64,000 nucleotides of DNA from Cryptomeria japonica (GCF_030272615.1 NW_026729196.1:85814-149813), one strand, 5' to 3'. Positions 34,201 through 45,000 are shown, numbered from the stretch's first letter. The notes: a model not told the origin generated them from the sequence alone. Translations and numbers: made by a program.

Positions 34201-35490
34201 TTAGGCGGCCCGGTGGATCTAGTTATCACGGTTAAAGAACTGACCTCAGATTCAAGCTCCCACTAACGGGATGCAAGCACCCGCTAGTTACAGGACTCAA
34301 CCCGGCCGGCCCTTCTCCACAACCCCCCGGCGGCCCTTACCCAATGCATTTGATACCCATTTAGACGTGTTCAGCCCCCCCGAATAGTAGGGCTTACGCT
34401 CTTGGGCATTAGGGAGGGTCCGAGAAAGATTGGTTGAACGGAACCGGCCTTCCGGAAGTGGTTCCGGCGGGGCCGGTGGATGGTTACGGACCTTCTCTCT
34501 CAACTGTAAGGGGAAGGCAACTGTAAGGGGAAGGGAGAAGGTAGGATTGGGAAAGGTAGGGAAAGTAGGAGAGATAATTACCTCGGCCGGGGGCTTCAGC
34601 AACTATAGCCTCCTTCTTCTAGCAGGTTGATTAATGGCAGTGGGAGGGACTCGATAGTTGGCTAATCCCCCCCTTCTAGCAGGCTGATTAATGAAGTGGG
34701 AGGTCTATAGTTTTCTATGGCCCCTACTATTCTAAAGGGGGGCCTCGGGTATTACGTACAGGATTGAGTTAGCACGGTGGGAGAATTCAAAGTGGGAATA
34801 CTTTATGCCCACCCAACTCGACAAAGCAATATTAGTTAGGTAGATTAGCAGGTTGCCCCGTAGAAGAGGTTGGGGTTCGAATCCCCTATGATCCTAGAAT
34901 CCAAATCGATCGATCCCTTTAGAATAGTAGGGCCCATCCTGCGGCATCATTATAGATCGGCGGCTCAACTATATCCACCCACCCCTGCTCGATGTCAATT
35001 TGGGGGGCGGCCGGGGGAGTCGCCCGTTACGGAGCGCGGCCCATGCATCCAAAAAGTATCACCGGCTCTCGGGCCGGACTCAGTGTGGCGCGCTGAGTCA
35101 AAAAATGAACCCGAGCCAATCGGGGCGGTTGGTTTCTGTTGTGACCTCTCGATTGCACCACCATACTACAGCCGAGAGTCCAAACGAAGGCGGCAGGGCT
35201 GATGACCTTACCTTCCCGAATCAGCCCACCGTTAGGAGTCCAGTCCATCCCTTATTAGTTTAGGGCCAATCGGCCGGCGCCAGCGGCCTTTTGCGGCGTT
35301 GTTTTCGAGCGAGCTTTCTCGACTGCGAAGATGAGGGACGAACTGTTCCAGCCGATCAATTACAGAAGACGGCCTCTACAGAGAACGACCCGCCCGCGAT
35401 AGGGACCCAAGGAACGAGGGTAGTAGGGTAGCTCCTACCACCACGGAAGAGCCGACGATCTATCCGACCACCCGGCCAGGGGGGAAGGAG
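31206..35490. other. Module mosaic spacer
   Basis: The stretch has long runs of G-rich tracts (31230-31510, 33650-33930), type-1 and type-2 modules (for example 32039, 34380, 34715, 34917), CTAGCAGG modules (34618, 34677) and three TATAGTGATGCAGTCC units at 32112-32210. Frames of 83-110 codons at 33139-33390 and 34870-35263 were read but not recognised. Confidence 0.45.
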
Positions 35491-35640
35491 TTCCCCGTTA
35501 ATGGATCGAATCGGACTTTCCGGTTGGACGGACTGTAAGGTCCGCTCCCCGTCTCGTGTACCCTCTCCCTCTCCAATGGTCCAGTCGCTCGCTACCCTTA
35601 CAGTCCGTCCAACCGGCCGATTCGATCCATTAACGGGGAA
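35491..35640. repeat. Long inverted repeat (about 45-bp arms, 55-bp loop)
   Basis: The arm at 35491-35540 starts TTCCCCGTTAATGGATCGAA. The arm at 35596-35640 is its reverse complement, except that the left arm carries about five extra bases (near ACTTT) after ATCGG. The 55-bp loop is CT-rich. The RNA or single strand would form a stable hairpin. The structure ends about 35 bp before the 5S rRNA fragment. It is not related to the short module families. Confidence 0.9.
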
Positions 35641-35674
35641 CCCCACTACTATATAAAGAGTGCGCAAGAAGGTA

Positions 35675-35714
35675 GGCCATATGTACTGATTCAGTTCGGG
35701 AGACATGGCCACAA
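35675..35714 (+). pseudogene. rrn5: 5S rRNA 3'-region fragment
   Basis: GCCATATGTACTGA, then GTTCGGGAGACATGG, matches the region of plant mitochondrial 5S rRNA that begins about 40 nt before its 3' end, apart from four bases between the two blocks and a few after them. The 5' two-thirds of the gene is not present upstream, where the long inverted repeat ends instead, and the terminal complement is missing. I read it as a broken rrn5 copy. Confidence 0.7.
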
Positions 35715-36339
35715 CAGGGATAGTTCAATGGAGAGATGGCCTATTACTTTCCCTTCCCCACCCCGAATATGCGGAGTTTCGGTTCGCTTTCACATATGAG
35801 CCAGACTTTCGACGAAAGGGGTCGATTCTAGCAACTATAATTGCTTCGAGATAGCGTCAAAGTAGCGGGCTGATTCCGTACTCTAACAAGCTGATAAGGG
35901 GTGGGTGGGAGGAACTACTATAGTTGTTGGCTATGGGGGCCGTATTCATTTTTTGGATTAATTCCAGATTAATCAGCTTGCTAGGGTAAGCATTCATGGG
36001 GAATTATATCGGGCAGCAGGGTGGGGATTATAGTTGCTCGTCGTGATGCCGCGGCCTAAGAATAAGTGATGGGGCTGCTGAATCAACTCCCTACCAGCAC
36101 TGGATCGAATCCTGCTTTTCACGGATAGAAGGTACCAACTACTATTACTTAGGGCTCCGCTAGATCGTATCAATTATCTGTGGTGTTTGCCTATGCAGGG
36201 CCGAATAAACGCTCATTCGGGAACCGGCCCCTAACCAATTTTGTGATCTACCAGTCCCTAATCAACACCAGTGCTTTCCCCCTCCCACCTCTGGATATGT
36301 AGTTAGCTTCTTCAGGAGCATACAGAAACATGTTTCGGA
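35715..36339. other. Module-poor spacer
   Basis: One type-3 partial (35822) and two CTGATTAAT-type pieces (35870-35990) are the only repeats noticed. No gene is seen. Confidence 0.4.
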
Positions 36340-36375
36340 GCCCTTAGAATAGTAGGGCCCTTAGAATAGTAGGGC
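36340..36375. repeat. Type-1 hairpin module, tandem reference copies
   Basis: Two copies of GCCCTTAGAATAGTAGGGC at 36340-36358 and 36357-36375 share two bases at the junction, which forms GGGCCC. The unit has perfect five-base inverted ends, GCCCT and AGGGC, around the nine-base loop TAGAATAGT. This is the clearest definition of the family. Confidence 0.9.
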
Positions 36376-39260
36376 GAAGATAAACTCTTTAATAAAAAAA
36401 CATCTCAACATTTATGATATGACCGGCGATGCGTAATAGGGGGACAACATGAAGGAACTAAAGGTTCTATGGGTCACTGGGTGGGAGGAGATGTATGTCC
36501 GCGAGACTTTTGATCAATGAATTGATCCGGGGTGGGGGGAAATATTGACGAAAAATCAATGGGTCGGCCAAATAAACTCTAGGCAGTCATATGACCTAAA
36601 CTTTTGATCAATTCCGATAACTCCATAGAATTTTAGGGGCCCTCCAACCCATATTAAACAATTTATGTTCGATATCAATTTTCATTCTATACGTAACATG
36701 CCGGATTAAAGAAGAATAAACTGTGCTGGCGCCCAGTAGGTTCCTGAGAATCGCGGTGGGTAGGGTGGGCGTGTTAGTTATTTTCTAATACTCTTCCCCT
36801 CTCCATGATACTGGCCGAGCCGACGCCCTATATCTATATAGCAGGATGCCATGACTATGGCTATAACCGCTGTAACATGAATCGAATCCGAATCTCGCTG
36901 TAACGTGAATCCGGTAACAACTATGAATAAGTGGGCTCTTACCAACATCATCTTGAATATGTTGGGAACATGACAGCTCGTCATAACCGCGTGAATCCAT
37001 CCGGTAACAACTAATCGTAACCGCATAAATGTGACCACTCAACCATTCCGGCTAGAGTCTCATTCGACATTGATGGGCTCGACCACCTACCTTCTTTCCC
37101 TTCTCCTGCCCCGGCCCTACGGGGCGGGAAGGTCATTGTTCCGATCATGTCGTCCACAGGTCTCGTCCACGGTCATTGTCATCTATGCGCCTTCAGGTCT
37201 GCATTGGCCACCCAGCATCGTACTCGTATCGTTGAGCCCGCCAGCATTACTATATCATGTTACGAGAATCATGACCGTACGATGTTGATATCACGTTACG
37301 TTCATAATCTTCCCACACTTGCTCCTACACTTAACTTGTCGAGCAAGCCCACTTATTCATGTTGGTAAGATGATTCATGTGACGCCAAGAGAGCTGTTTG
37401 CCATCCATTTATCTCAACTCAACCGACGACCCATTGTTAGCCCTCGGAACCCTTAGAATAGTAGGGGCCTCCCAAAAATGAATCTACCCTCACGCTAGAA
37501 TTCCCAGGGCCTCCCACCCACCCCGGTACCGTTCAGTGGTTGATACGTCCCCACGTCCCCCCCTCCGCTGATTCCCCTGCTGCTCCAGCCTCCATGGTCG
37601 GATAACCCGTTGGTTGGTCCACTAATCCATGACCTATTACCGAATCGGGATCCCCGTAGGGGCCGGTCCATCCCCTCCTTTTCTGGAATCCGATATGTGG
37701 GCGGATGGTGAGTAATCCCAGCCGGTCATGAATGTGCCAGGATCGGTTTGAGACGATCGACTCGCCCCTATGATTCCCTCCCACCTTATTCTAGCGTATT
37801 CTAGCTTACTCTAGCAGGTTTCTCCATATCAAATAGTAGGGCCGAATTAATTACTGATTAATAACTATAGATGCCACCCGATTCCGAAATGGATAGTCGA
37901 CCTGTCCATGCATCCCTTATCGATGCAGCACCACTGGCATCCGCCCCTTATTTAGATTATTGCACCTCTATCCCCAGCATTCACCCTACCTGATCCCGGC
38001 ACGGGAGTTGATGAAAGGATCCCTCCCTCGGTGATGCTCTACTCTCTTCTATGGCCATGAAGAACACCCGCTACTGAAATCGCTGCTCCAGCCGATGCTG
38101 CCACCTCCCCCGCTAATGAAAGAGATATTGGGAGTGAACCGTGCGATCGATGTAATGGAGGACCCATCCTCTGGCCAGCAGAAGAATAGCCTGCCTGGAC
38201 GCGATAGGGAAGGGTAGGCCTTATGACTCTTGTATTCATGCCTGCCTGCCTGTTCATTAGCCCACTAAACGGGAAACTCTAATTCCCCCCACCCCCCCTC
38301 TATATAGTTACTCCAATCCTACACAATTCGAGGCACCCAACTAGAGTTCCCTCCCACCCAACCCTGGCGAATAGGCAACCTCAATTATTGAGAGTTGGCG
38401 TACATTAATTGACGGCTACCCCGAATAGCCCTACAATAACAACAGTTAATGGCATCAGCTCGCTAGCCCTACAATAACAACAGCCGGGCCCCCTACAATT
38501 TGATAGGACGTATAGAATCGAGCACAACTAGAGTAGTTTTGTTGGAGGCCCCAACCGGGGTGGGTGGGAGGACAATTACTATAGTTGGGGCCAGGGTAGA
38601 AAAAAGGGTACTCAATTCTATGGCCTACTATTCAAAGCCATGGGGCCGGGGCTACAATTCGGCGTTGGTGGGTGGGGGGTATGGTTCAGTCGGTTCAATG
38701 CCTACTGTCTCGGCCCTACTATTCTATTCTTATCATACTCAAAATGGCTGGCCCGAGTTTGATCCGTAATATGTTCTTTCAGAAATCAAGAACAACCGGT
38801 GGGCCCCTACTATTCTATGGTAGCTGCCCCAGTTGGTAATACATATACAATATTTTGATCCCACCGGAACTCTATATCCACCCACCACTACCCTCGCGGG
38901 CCCCATGAATGCACACTGCCATTATTCTGATGAAGCCAGGGTGGCCCCTACTATTCTAAGGCCCCCTACAATTCTATGGGCGATTCTAGAACTATTTTAG
39001 ATTGCCCCAACCTTCTACGGGGTGGGTGGGAGAACTATAACTAGAATTCATCGGGGGCATGTTACGTATAGAATCTTCACCCCCCCTATGCATGAATGCA
39101 TGCACAGGGGCGATCGTCAATCCCATCTAAGGCATGTGTAGTATAGATAGAATCTTTGCGTTCTAGTGCCAGAATAGTAGGCCTACCTCAAATTGAGAGA
39201 GGTATCTCGATATTGTAGGTTCAGTCGGTTCAATGCCTACTGTATCGGAATGATGCGTCA
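36376..39260. other. Mosaic and degenerate repeat spacer
   Basis: At 36850-37040 the phrases TAACATGAATCCGGTAACAAC and CATAACCGCGTGAATC recur as a degenerate array. At 37440-39200 modules of types 1 and 2 are frequent (37450, 38802, 38944, 39055). The unit TTCAGTCGGTTCAATGCCTA occurs at 38684 and 39220, and inverted near 27955. No gene is recognised. Confidence 0.45.
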
Positions 39261-39300
39261 TCGGCGATAGCCGCAGCGTAAACCTAAATTAGCTGCTTTC

Positions 39301-40320
39301 GTGGTGCCGTACGTAGGGGGCACCCGCAGCATTATTGAGGGGGAGTTATTGATCAGAAAGAAACTGTTAAAATGGGGCAAGAACAAGCTACCGAGGCAGG
39401 AGGCAGAAATAGTTAGATCGAGAAAAGAGGCAATTATCTGGTTACTCGTCATTTGTGGTTTCATTCTATTAATCGGCATGGCCATTGGGGTTGTCGCTGG
39501 ATACTTTGTGGGCCAGTCAGGATGGCGATGGTGCGGGCGGAGAGGGCACCCTATCACCCAGCTCCAGCGGCGATGGGAGCCCCCGCCCCCCGACGTCACC
39601 ACCTTCGGGTGATAGTTCCCCATCCATCCTTGCCAAGCTAAGAAGCTCTTTTCTAGATCAATTGCTGGCACAAGCGGGTCACACAACTTCTTGTAGCTGT
39701 AGGATCTTTTATTTCTTTATGGGAGTATTTCGGGGGGTCATCTAACGAAGGAGAACCGCCCGTCGAACCGGAGCAGACTGGCCCCGAGCCCACTAATGTG
39801 CAAAAAACAGTAAATGGCATTGTGGAGCCATCGGAGGTCGCCACTAACCCGGAAACCCCGCCCCTATTTGAAAGCTCGGAAGAAGAGAAGCAGAAACGGA
39901 TCGTTGCGATGGAAGCTCTTAGTAGGCTAGAGTTCTTAATCAAGACTAAGCAGATCCGGCTAGATGTGCCGGAGCAGCTGGCACAATACGAGGAGATCCA
40001 GCGCCAAGTACGCCTGATGGTTGGACATCTTGACCGGCGCATAGAGCTGCTTCAAGCTCGGGAGGAGGCGCTGCTTTCAGATCGGGAGGGGACCATTAGG
40101 TCGGAGCCAACAGGAAACGGCGAACCGACCGCCCTGCCTCAGGACGAGCCGGGCCCTCGAACTTACCCGATGGCGGAACCTCTATGGTAGTGATTCGCCA
40201 ACAGAGTTACGAGAACGACTCTATCACCGCCTGATGGCGGCCGCGGAGAACCCCCCGAGCGATAATGATCATCCTCATCCCACCCCGGGAAGGGAATTGA
40301 TCAAGGCCCCCATAGAATAG
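39301..40320 (+). pseudogene. Unknown membrane/coiled-coil ORF, broken by frameshifts
   Basis: Three consecutive + frames look like one protein. The first (39301-39612) has a transmembrane helix at residues 43-70 (AIIWLLVICGFILLIGMAIG and onward). The second is open from about 39660 to 40190. It has another hydrophobic segment (LLVAVGSFISLW) and then a charged helical region rich in Glu, Gln and Arg (EALSRLEFLIKTKQ, QVRLMVGHLDRRIELLQARE). The third continues in the first frame at about 40160-40320 (SPTELRERLYHRLMAAAENP). It ends at a TAG inside a type-1 module. Such a coherent, non-repetitive protein in spacer suggests a once real gene, but I do not recognise the family. It may be silent, or the frame breaks may be recent. 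Confidence 0.5.
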
Positions 40321-40521
40321 TAGGGCACAGTCATGTCTGACACCCCCCCCATTAATATTCCGATGAAGATTGAATCTTCGCCTTAAGGGAATTGATCAAG
40401 GCCCCCATAGAATAGTAGGGCACAGTCATGTCTGACACCGAAAACCTTGATTTCGATTGAATCTTCTAGGGAATTGATCAAGGCCCCCATAGAATAGTAG
40501 GGCACAGTAATGTCTGACACC
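40292..40521. repeat. Three spaced direct copies of a 53-54 bp unit
   Basis: Copies lie at 40292-40344, 40386-40439 and 40468-40521. Each starts GGGAATTGATCAAGGCCCCC, contains a type-1 module and ends CATGTCTGACACC (AATGTCTGACACC in the last). Spacers of about 41 and 28 bp share GATTGAATCTTC. Near-identity implies recent duplication after the module was in place. Confidence 0.9.
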
Positions 40522-41640
40522 TTTGAATCGGGGTGGGCTCGCCTTCCCGGATTAAGTTCCCCCACCTATCCTTCCTCCCCCCCTACCTTTTCTAGTGGGC
40601 ATGTTACGCGGTTGAACGAACTTGAAAGCTTTCTGCTTCCTCCCACTTCGGGGCCATAGAATAGTAGGGGGCGGGAATTGAGGAAGAACTACTATCTATC
40701 TATCTATGGCAGATTCTAGACCTAACATGCCCACTCGGTTCAGATTATAGACGTAACATGCCCCCTTTACCTTTATAATAGTAGGCGGGGCCTTCACCCT
40801 CTCGGGCTGTTTTGCCAACGGGCGGGGGTCCTCCTCCAATTCTAGTTGGTGGGTGGCGGGTGGGAGGGGCCCCTACTATTCTAAAGGGCCCTACTATTCG
40901 CCCCTACTATTCTATGGGCTAGGAAAGGGTGGGCCCCTACTATTCTATGGCAGGAGGATATAGAAGCCAGGTAGTCGGTAGCCCTACTATTCTATAGGCT
41001 AGGGAATTCTAGTTATCTCCAATTAGTTCGGGAGGGAGGGCAAAGGTCTTTCCAAATCAGGTCAGGGTCATGACTTAAGGTCCGGGCGGCGAGAAAGGGC
41101 ATTTAAGAAGAAATCCTCCCCTTCTTTCTGATCTTGAAGGGTCGCCAAGTGTGTATAGGGCTCTGCCTCCTAATAGAATAGAAGAAGAGGGCCCTTTAGA
41201 ATAGTAGGGCGAAGGAGCAGGTAAATACTTCGATCAAGGAAGGGAAATAGCATATAGAAAGAAAGAGAGGGGAACCGGAGCATATATCTAGATATTGGAG
41301 TAGTGCGGATTGGAGTAGATATAAGAGAGACCCACCCATAAAAGAATAGAACAGGTAGTCTACCGTGCAGTAGAGTGATTACCGTGCAGTAGGCGGCAGT
41401 TCCGTGCAGGTAGGTGTGGTACCTTGGTACCGTGTATATAGAGGGTGCACCCACCCAGAAAAGCATAGAACAGAGGGTGGGTGTTGGTTTTGTTTTTTCC
41501 ACCACTATGGTGTATTGTATGCAGTGATATATAGGTGTGATGATCTTTTATTCGGAGAATCGACATTGTCGGAGAATAAACAGCCTAAGGCGGCGAATCT
41601 CAGGAGGAGAATTTATTGAATAGCTGTAATCAGACAAATA
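40522..41640. other. Module mosaic spacer
   Basis: Type-2 copies lie at 40603, 40711 and 40743. Three type-1 modules are packed at 40869-40919, with further copies at 40935, 40982 and 41200. The minus-strand frame at 41170-41505 shows no family. Confidence 0.5.
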
Positions 41641-42742
41641 GCTCTTCGATGGAAAAAAAACCGTTGGTCGAGCATCCTCGACATTTTCTACAGTTAAAGC
41701 CCGCCCGGCATTCGTCAATGATCTTTGGAGTTATGTCTTCTCTTTAGGCTATCCCTAGTGACCGAAATGAGAGAATAGTTTACGTTAAAGCTGAGTTAGC
41801 GAGTAAAAGCACAAGAAAGACTCCTGCTCCGATACAGGAGACACACACCTCCTCTTCATCCTGCAGGTAGTCCCTTTGATGGAAGGCCCGAAGTCTGGGA
41901 TGGCACGGCGAAGGGTCTGGCCCTTCGTTTCTAACTCTTCTGACCCACTCATAATCCGGCGGGTTGCAGAACTTGTCCTCTTAATCCGGCTGATGCTGGA
42001 AGGAGAAGCCATGCGAACGGGCGTGTTCCTATCAAGAAAACTACTCCGTCTGGGTCATAGTTGGGCCTTGTTCTAATAAAATGGCGTTTCAGAGCCCTTG
42101 GGGCGAACCCAAATGCGCAGCAGAATTCCTAGCCAACGTTCCCCCATAGACTTGTAGGGGGCCAATGCCATTCTTGCTGCTAATCCAGAGTGGCAAATCC
42201 CAGTCCATTCGGATCAAGCTATGTGGCAGGGCCACTTCCAAGCCCACCCCCTACTATCTATAGGGCTTCGGAAAGTGCCATCAGAAACTCGATTTGCCGA
42301 TTCCGTTGCCTCCGCATCACGGCACATAGGCGTTGGTAGTTCCATTGATTGAGTCAGAGGAAACGGGCCCTTATATCCGCCCGGGGATGGATTCTGCAGG
42401 AAAACCCAACTATAGAAGGTTGGGTCCCTACAATTCTATGGATAAGCCTGCTAGAATAGCTTTCTCAAAATTCTAAAAAGAGCATTTGATTCAACGGTCG
42501 CTGTCGCCATTCTTCGTTCCACATGCATGATGGCGGGTGTTCATGGCAATCACTTCTCAGTTGCTTTTGTCAGGTTTCGTCGGCCTGACCAGTCAATGGG
42601 TCAAGCGAACTATAGTTTAGTTATGACCCTTAGTCTCTTCGAAAGAACCGGAGAAGATCAGGGAGAGGAAGGAGCACGAACCAAACTACTTCAGAATAGG
42701 GGCAGCCGGGGGTTGGCCCGCTTTATAGACTCTACCCGGTTC
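41641..42742. other. Unassigned spacer downstream of nad5
   Basis: No gene is recognised. Overlapping frames at 41785-42076 and 42527-42805 were rejected. Modules are sparse (42247, 42430). Confidence 0.4.
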
Positions 42743-42874
42743 CTATGGGGAGAAACTACTCACTATCGAAATGAAAGACGATCGATTATCTACCCAAGGG
42801 GATAGAAGATCCCACATACGGAAAAAAGTCGCAGGGAGAGTTAAACCGAGTGGCATTGCAAAGGCATAGTGATA
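42743..42874 (-). CDS. nad5: NADH dehydrogenase subunit 5, terminal exon e
   Basis: NAD5 is the large proton-pumping antiporter-like subunit at the tip of the complex I membrane arm. This last exon encodes [20 protein letters not shown], then [11 protein letters not shown] and FISIVSSF, matching the plant C-terminus if several Pro, Ser and Arg codons are edited. It starts directly after intron end CTAC. Joining it to exon d restores GFVYHYAF in frame. The exon is 132 bp, against about 150 bp in angiosperms. After SSF it reads Ser-Pro and then TAG, so about six residues of the usual end are missing. Confidence 0.93.
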   Translation of the reverse strand, partial: YHYAFAMPLGLTLPATFFRMWDLLSPWVDNRSSFISIVSSFSP

Positions 42875-42900
42875 GTAGGGTCGGGATATCCCCGCCCTCC

Positions 42901-42934
42901 GGACCGGACGTGAAGGTCCCCCCTCATCCGGCTC
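42901..42934 (-). ncRNA. Group II intron domain V (cis nad5 intron)
   Basis: A 34-nt hairpin reads GAGCCGGATGAGGGGGGACC and then TTCACGTCCGGTC on the minus strand. It has the usual length and position, about 26 nt before the 3' splice site. The stem pairs GAGCCGGA with TCCGGTC. Confidence 0.85.
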
Positions 42935-43215
42935 TCCGCAGGGGAATCTCCACTCACTGCTTCCCCCAATATCCCCCCTCTGCCACATCATGGGGAGGTT
43001 TACAGGAGATCCCAGAGGCTCGCTCGGAAAGGCTGCTTGCTATAGCAGTCCGGCTGCTCCTGCCGAAATCATTACTATCCATTATATCCCCCGTGCTCTG
43101 GCAATTACGCTCCCTGGACTATGGATTGACGAAAAGAAAGATCCAAGCGAGATATAGAATGGAATGATGACGATGCCCTAGCACACCGGCAGGGCCTTCT
43201 TTATTGTCCTCCGAT

Positions 43216-43460
43216 GCCGCCAGAGAATAGTAGGGGCTGCCATTAATCAGCCCCAGCCGAATTGGGCGGGGCCCTCCCCCCCCGCCCCCCATTATAGTTG
43301 TTATTGTAGGGGAGCCCATAGAATAGTAGGGGCCCCCTTAGAATAGTAGGGCAACTATCGAGTGCAAGTTTATTAATGAACGCATTAATCTACCAGTCCC
43401 CTACTATTCTATGGATTAACCTGCTAGCCCCAGCCGCCCCCCGGGAGGTATATTATCGTA
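43216..43460. repeat. Dense module cluster inside the nad5 intron
   Basis: Within 245 bp there are four type-1 hairpins in both orientations, a type-3 partial (ACTATCGAGTG), an ATTATAGTTGTTATTGTAGG unit, and CATTAATC and CCTGCTAG pieces. The intron should still have to fold and splice, so this cluster probably sits in a loop or an expandable domain. Confidence 0.75.
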
Positions 43461-44406
43461 GGGGCCCGCCCAATAACAACTATGATGGGGGGGGAGTAAC
43501 AATTCTAGTTGGAGGGTGGGACTCGATTATTGGCGGTCTTGTAATCCAACCGGCCCCACCCCCCACTACAGAGGATAGGGCCCTGTATCTATAGTTGGGC
43601 ATCACCCGGGGCTTCTTCACCGGCATGGAATAGGGAATAGAATGCAATGGGATGGTAGAGGGCTGCCTGCGCCCGCGATGACTGTCCCCTCGTCCATAGG
43701 GACTGGCATACTACCGCAGCGACTCCCGCTAGATAGCCGCTCTTTAAGGAAAACACTCACCTGACGAGCTTAACCACCCGCCAACTATCGAGCCCCACCC
43801 AACCTCGATTCTAGCAACTATAAGAGGCGGGCTTCAATCAAGCCCTACCCCCCCACCCCCCTACCCCCCCCCCCATCATAGTTGTTATTGTAGGGGGCTG
43901 GGTCCATAGAATGTCGAGGGAATGCGCCCCAGCCCCCGCCCGGGGGCATAACCGGGGGCCCTTTAGAATAGTAGGGGGCTCGAATTAACTATGCAGGGTG
44001 GGTGGAATAGCCCGTGTGTGGGGCAGCAGGGTGGGGGGCTCAAGTTCTCCCACCCACCCCTGGGCCATGCCCCCCACTTATTAATTAGCCTGATAGCCTT
44101 AGAAAACTCTATCAAAAAAGGGGGGGGTTGGGTGGGACTATAGTTACGGAGGAAGATAAAGGCGGTGAGGGTCTATCCAGCCTCGTGGAAAGAGGGGGAT
44201 TCATTCACTTGCATTCCTGCTTGCATGCTGGCACTACTAGAAAGCTCCGGTCTTAACGCCCCCACTACCGCCGGCCGAAGGTTCGTAGAGTCGGGTTTAC
44301 CGTTTACCCACAACGGAGGAGCCACCCCCCCGCCAAGCCCTACCTCGATAAAGGGTAGGGCTCAATAGGGGGCAGGCGGCCACGGGTTGTAACGCACTCC
44401 TCGCAC

Positions 44407-44801
44407 GACGAATCCACTTTGAAGTTGACTCATTTGCTTGGCCAATTGCCGGAATGTGTACGAAATGCCATAAGGGCCCAATATCTCAATAGCACCTTTG
44501 TCTGAGGCTTCGAATGAGACTTCGTATCCGAAACGCGGGAACGATCTGACTATGAAGTCATTAAAGACTTGATCGGGGAACCAGCGTTTATTTAAAGAGC
44601 AATAGAGTCGATTACCGGAAGTACTAGTTTGAAAGGCTCGTTGGAATCGATCCGCTACGAGATTGACATGATACGCCACGAAAGCACCTAAAGTACTAAA
44701 CAGAATGGGTATTAGTTCGGTAATGGTTGGAGCAGCAAACTCGGATTCGGCGAGAATCTCATTTTTGGGTGGTACGGAAGGGGGATTGGCCCGGGAATTG
44801 G
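44407..44801 (-). CDS. nad5: NADH dehydrogenase subunit 5, exon d
   Basis: On the minus strand the exon reads [20 protein letters not shown], then [40 protein letters not shown] and [20 protein letters not shown], the classic plant NAD5 region. It is exactly 395 bp, the usual length of this exon. It begins with the last two bases of a codon, so the tiny exon c must supply the first. Arg, Pro and Ser codons in RANPPSVPP and elsewhere need C-to-U editing to restore Trp, Leu and Phe. Exons a, b and c are not in this window and must be joined in trans. Confidence 0.95.
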
Positions 44802-45000
44802 ATAGGGGGTCAACACGCTGCGGCTCAAGTGCCCTCCGAACCGCGCGAGATGGTCGCCTATTACACGGCTCACGAACTCTGCCTCACTCTGCATTTGGGG
44901 GTACCTATTATTCATTCGTTACTCGCTATTCGTTATCCGTCTAGGCCCCGCGACCAAATGATTACCCAAATGAAATGATTACTAGTACTCTATAGGTAGG
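44802..45000 (-). other. 3' half of a trans-spliced group II intron of nad5
   Basis: Directly upstream of exon d the minus strand carries domain V (44838-44871) and a domain VI-like stem with a candidate branch-point A (GTTGACCCCCTAT) ending in an AT at the splice site. In land plants the intron before this exon is usually trans-spliced. No exon c lies nearby, so I infer the same here. The 5' boundary is unknown, and modules appear from about 45010 onward. Confidence 0.8.
44838..44871 (-). ncRNA. Group II intron domain V (trans nad5 intron)
   Basis: A 34-nt hairpin reads GAGCCGTGTAATAGGCGACC and then ATCTCGCGCGGTTC. The stem pairs GAGCCG with CGGTTC. Length and distance to exon d are typical. 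The GTAAT and CATCT parts differ somewhat from the commonest form. Confidence 0.8.

Larger units (their letters stand above)
42875..44406 (-). other. Cis-spliced group II intron of nad5 (between exons d and e)
   Basis: The intron is 1,532 bp. It opens with GTGCGA on the minus strand directly after exon d, as group II introns do. At its 3' side it has a 34-nt domain V at 42901-42934 (GAGCCGGATGAGG and ACCTTCACGTCCGGTC). Domain VI and the CTAC end follow. The interior is full of dispersed modules, especially at 43215-43460 and 43780-44110, including types 1 and 3, TATAGTTGTTATTGTAGGGG units and G/C runs. I saw no maturase frame. Confidence 0.9.

Noticed and set aside
34850-34895. T-arm-like sequence GGGGTTCGAATCCCC as a possible tRNA
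   Set aside because: No matching 5' acceptor strand, D arm or anticodon arm could be found upstream within a tRNA length.
34870-35263. Possible ribosomal-protein or rRNA remnant upstream of the long inverted repeat
   Set aside because: Several frames are open but none matches a known mitochondrial protein, and no rRNA signature was found.
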